DNA of 25,936 bases from positions 1 to 25,936 of the forward strand of contig CANMOP010000025.1 in NCBI GenBank assembly GCA_947499615.1. The letters are read 5' to 3'. Position numbers and translations under genes: made by a program. Origin of the DNA: RH-chloro-G1 sp003670575 (lineage in GTDB: Bacteria > Chloroflexota > Dehalococcoidia > UBA2979). This document shows positions 24,207 to 25,936 of this stretch, in pieces (position 1 is the stretch's first letter; each line of letters opens with the position of its first letter). The notes beneath the pieces are model-generated. The model was not told where the DNA came from. It worked only from the letters and a program-made list of their open reading frames with translations, and searched no databases.

Positions 24207-24218
24207 ACCACTATGGTA
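24195..24218. promoter_or_regulatory. Interlocked divergent promoters of hydrolase (-) and lipoprotein (+)
   Basis: On the plus strand, TGG plus TACGCT (24198-24203) is an extended -10, followed 9 nt later by the lipoprotein ATG (24213). On the minus strand, TACCAT (24218-24213) lies 6 nt before the hydrolase GTG (24206-24204). The plus-strand -10 falls within the first codons of the hydrolase, and the minus-strand -10 is the complement of the first two codons (ATGGTA) of the lipoprotein. Only 6 bp separate the start codons, and neither gene has a Shine-Dalgarno sequence. Both transcripts are predicted to be leaderless. Confidence 0.5.
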
Positions 24219-25115
24219 AGTGGTTCCGCGCGGTGGTTTGTATTGCTTCTGTCCAGTGCGCTGTTGGCATCGACGACGCTTGGCTGCAACCGGGGTGTGG
24301 GCAGTTCCACCCCTGCCGAGCGGACGGGTATCGCTTCCACCTCGACGCCCCGTACGCCGCCTACGAGCGCTTCGGCAGTCGCGCGGACAGCGGGTGCGCC
24401 CACGCCGCTGGCTGCTGGCCGTGCGACCCTGACGCCCTCGGTGCGAGCGAATGTGGATACGACTCGCGTGGAGTGGGACGCCAGCGCGGTCGTCCAACGA
24501 CCGGACGCGTACTACCGGCTCCCCTGCCCTGCCGCCGTCGATGCCTCTCGTGGCAACTCTGGCCTCGTGTTCTCTGTCGATACCCCGGCGCAGTTGGAGT
24601 GCGTAGTGCGCGCGCTCGGCGAGGCCGGTGCTTCGGGTGGAGATGCGGCATCGCAGTTGGCGGGGCAGTTTCTGCAGCGGCAAGGCGTCTTCCTCGTGGC
24701 GTTCGAGGAGCACGGGCGGGTTGATAGTGCGAGCACCTCAGCGGCGTGGCAGAACATGGGGCGGCCGGAGCTAGCGCTGCTGAACTCGATGCTCCCTCTG
24801 CGCGTGCTAGTCGGGGCAGGTTCGGACAGTCTGAGTCGCCAGTGGATCGAGCATCCCGCCTACGCGGCAGCCCTCGGCGGGAGCCGGGACGCGATCGCCT
24901 GGCCGGAGTACGCGGCACTGCGCCCGGAGCCTCCAATCAGCGAGGCAGCATCCGCAGGACAGCGCTTCGTTGCCGAGCTGCCGCTGCGGACCTGTCGGGC
25001 ATGTGCCAACCTTGCAACGCTGCGTGTCGCGTTCCTGTTCGATGCTCAGGGTGGCTACATGGGCTGGGAGTTGTGGCCGCCCGGTCCCCCGCCGCCCGCC
25101 TCCGGGGCGCGGTAG
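24213..25115 (+). CDS. Putative lipoprotein of unknown function
   Basis: The 300-residue product begins with a type II signal peptide: a short N-region with one Arg, the core WFVLLLSSALLAS and the lipobox TLGC with Cys25. A long Ser/Thr/Pro/Ala-rich, probably disordered stretch (about residues 30-75) is a spacer from the membrane. The folded part (about 85-290) includes strands such as GLVFSVDTPAQLECVV, QGVFLVAFEEHGRV and a C-terminal CRACANLATLRVAFLFDAQGGYMGWELW. I do not recognise the domain. Four Cys in the mature part after the lipobox could form two disulphides, including the close pair in CRAC. It shares a regulatory region with the S33 hydrolase, so the two may act on the same surface process. 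Confidence 0.75.
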   Translation: MVSGSARWFVLLLSSALLASTTLGCNRGVGSSTPAERTGIASTSTPRTPPTSASAVARTAGAPTPLAAGRATLTPSVRANVDTTRVEWDASAVVQRPDAYYRLPCPAAVDASRGNSGLVFSVDTPAQLECVVRALGEAGASGGDAASQLAGQFLQRQGVFLVAFEEHGRVDSASTSAAWQNMGRPELALLNSMLPLRVLVGAGSDSLSRQWIEHPAYAAALGGSRDAIAWPEYAALRPEPPISEAASAGQRFVAELPLRTCRACANLATLRVAFLFDAQGGYMGWELWPPGPPPPASGAR

Positions 25116-25192
25116 TCGTGTATGGCGGGCGCTACCCAGCCCTGCGGTTGCGGTATGATCGGCTCCCCGGTGGTCTGTCGGCACCTATCCCG

Positions 25193-25222
25193 TTGACCCT
25201 CTCGGCAAGGGCTCCCTATACT
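25193..25222 (+). promoter_or_regulatory. Promoter of the tRNA-tuf operon
   Basis: TTGACC (25193-25198) and TATACT (25217-25222) are separated by 18 nt, close to the consensus. Initiation is expected near 25229, just before a CCCCC/GGGGG stem (25232-25236 with 25241-25245, loop GTAT) at the 5' end of the transcript. The strength suits stable RNA genes. The GC-rich discriminator region after the -10 may make it growth-rate controlled. Confidence 0.75.
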
Positions 25223-25303
25223 TACTCCTTGCCCCCGTATGGGGGTGTTGGTTTGTCTGTCCGGCGGTCGGGGTGCCCATCAGGGAGTCCCGGCGAGATT
25301 CGG

Positions 25304-25379
25304 GCCCGAGTGGCGCAACGGTAGCGCAGCCGATTTGTAATCGGAAGGTTGGCGGGTTCGAATCCCCTCTCGGGCTCCA
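25304..25379 (+). tRNA. tRNA-Thr (UGU)
   Basis: A full cloverleaf of 76 nt. Acceptor arms GCCCGAG (25304-25310) and CTCGGGC (25369-25375) are perfectly paired. The anticodon loop is TTTGTAA with anticodon TGT, and the T loop is GGGTTCGAATCCC. The CCA end is encoded (25377-25379). The discriminator base is U rather than the A common in bacterial tRNA-Thr. Confidence 0.95.
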
Positions 25380-25478
25380 CCACAACGCCTCGCCGTCGAG
25401 GCTGCGCGGTCGAGCCTCGGAGCACGGCCAGACCCGCAAGGGTGGGTCGGATCCCTCGCGGGGTGGGCCAAGGTTCCC

Positions 25479-25564
25479 GCAGGGGTGGGAGAGTGGTTAA
25501 TTCCAGCGGTCTGTAAAACCGCCGCTTTACGGCTACGCAGGTTCGAATCCTGCCCCCTGCACCA
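25479..25564 (+). tRNA. tRNA-Tyr (GUA)
   Basis: A class II tRNA of 86 nt with a long variable arm. Acceptor arms are GCAGGGG (25479-25485) and CCCCTGC (25554-25560), with discriminator A and encoded CCA (25562-25564). The anticodon stem GCGGT/ACCGC encloses CTGTAAA with anticodon GTA. The spacer before it (25380-25478) holds several small stems, probably for processing, and no further gene. Confidence 0.95.
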
Positions 25565-25643
25565 GATGCACGTCAGCTGGGAGGCCTAGGCCGGGAGTCT
25601 CGGACGATTCTCAGGCTGGAGACTCCGCTGGAGGTAACGGCGG

Positions 25644-25719
25644 GCCCTCATAGCTCAGTTGGTAGAGCGCGTTCTTGGTAAGAACGAGGTCATCAGTTCG
25701 AATCTGATTGAGGGCTCCA
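25644..25719 (+). tRNA. tRNA-Thr (GGU)
   Basis: A 76-nt cloverleaf. Acceptor arms GCCCTCA (25644-25650) and TGAGGGC (25709-25715), discriminator U and encoded CCA (25717-25719). The anticodon stem CGTTC/GAACG encloses TTGGTAA with anticodon GGT. Together with the UGU isoacceptor it reads most Thr codons. The spacer 25565-25643, where related clusters have tRNA-Gly, contains no cloverleaf. Confidence 0.95.
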
Positions 25720-25812
25720 CATTCAGGTCATGCGCGCGTCCAGGCAGACGCAACAGCGCCGATAGCAGGTCCAGGGGCACCCGCCCCCGCAGTTCTTCGA
25801 GGAGATATCGCG

Positions 25813-25936
25813 ATGGCGAAGGGGAAGTTTGAGCGGAACAAGCCGCACGCGAACGTCGGGACGATTGGTCACGTGGACCACGGCAAGACCTCGCTGACGG
25901 CTGCGATCACGAAAGTGCTATCGCTGAAGGGCGAGG
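25813..25936 (+). CDS. tuf: Elongation factor Tu (N-terminal part, runs off the window)
   Basis: EF-Tu is the GTPase that brings aminoacyl-tRNA to the ribosome. The visible 41 codons start MAKGKFERNKPHANVGTIGH and carry the G1 loop GHVDHGKTS. The last G1 residue is Ser where most EF-Tu have Thr; the P-loop pattern allows both. The ATG at 25813 is preceded by GAGGAG (25798-25803). There is no clear promoter between the last tRNA and tuf, only a short GGGGC/GCCCC stem (25774-25778 with 25783-25787), so tuf is probably cotranscribed with the tRNAs. Confidence 0.96.
   Translation, partial: MAKGKFERNKPHANVGTIGHVDHGKTSLTAAITKVLSLKGE

Noticed and set aside
24207..24713. Upstream extension of the S33 hydrolase frame
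   Set aside because: It runs antisense through the lipoprotein gene and would put about 170 residues before a clear Sec signal peptide.
25565..25643. Degenerate tRNA-Gly between tRNA-Tyr and the second tRNA-Thr
   Set aside because: No acceptor pairing, TTCGA loop or anticodon stem could be assembled.

Overview
The window is high-GC bacterial chromosome carrying almost only housekeeping genes, densely packed, with many GTG and TTG starts. A perfect CIRCE operator in front of hrcA-grpE-dnaK, dnaJ-prmA-rsmE behind it, and rpoBC standing apart from the ribosomal protein genes fit a member of the Chloroflexota. That assignment is an inference from gene order and protein style, held with moderate confidence. 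There is no phage, insertion sequence, CRISPR array or obvious genomic island.

Layout. Positions 78-3780 hold the heat-shock operon: a sigma70-type promoter, CIRCE, hrcA, grpE and dnaK. A strong hairpin follows. dnaJ then has its own extended -10 promoter and is tightly linked to prmA and rsmE (3932-6779). Positions 6781-9050 are accessory: an orphan 77-residue gene (-), a glycosidase-like lipoprotein that seems to lack one catalytic Glu (+), and a DUF4258/DUF2283 pair (-). A consensus promoter and a leader of about 220 nt with two mutually exclusive folds precede rpoB-rpoC (9303-17663), which end at two hairpins. A TfoX-domain gene (-) lies convergent to rpoC. Next comes a rightward run: a Nudix gene broken by a one-base frameshift, ispD, ispF (MEP isoprenoid pathway), cysE and cysS (serine O-acetylation and Cys-tRNA charging). 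A short Cys-containing reading frame lies directly upstream of cysE. A REP-like double palindrome separates cysS from an exported S33-type alpha/beta hydrolase (-). That hydrolase is divergent from a lipoprotein (+), with only 6 bp between the two start codons. The window ends with a tRNA operon, Thr(UGU)-Tyr(GUA)-Thr(GGU), and the start of tuf.

How the genes work together. HrcA represses its own operon through CIRCE, so the DnaK/GrpE chaperone machinery is autoregulated. DnaJ seems to be expressed from a separate promoter. rpoBC may be tuned by leader attenuation. cysE and cysS overlap by 4 nt, so cysteine synthesis and Cys-tRNA charging are produced together. The tRNA genes and tuf form a translation operon like the E. 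coli thrU-tyrU-glyT-thrT-tufB cluster, but without a tRNA-Gly.

The most interesting recurring signal is regulatory. Several genes (dnaJ, both lipoproteins, the S33 hydrolase and the short frame before cysE) have a -10-like hexamer only 6-12 nt before the start codon and no Shine-Dalgarno sequence, which points to leaderless transcripts. At 24195-24218 two such promoters face each other, each -10 lying inside the other gene's first codons. I found no convincing new multi-gene system beyond these signals.
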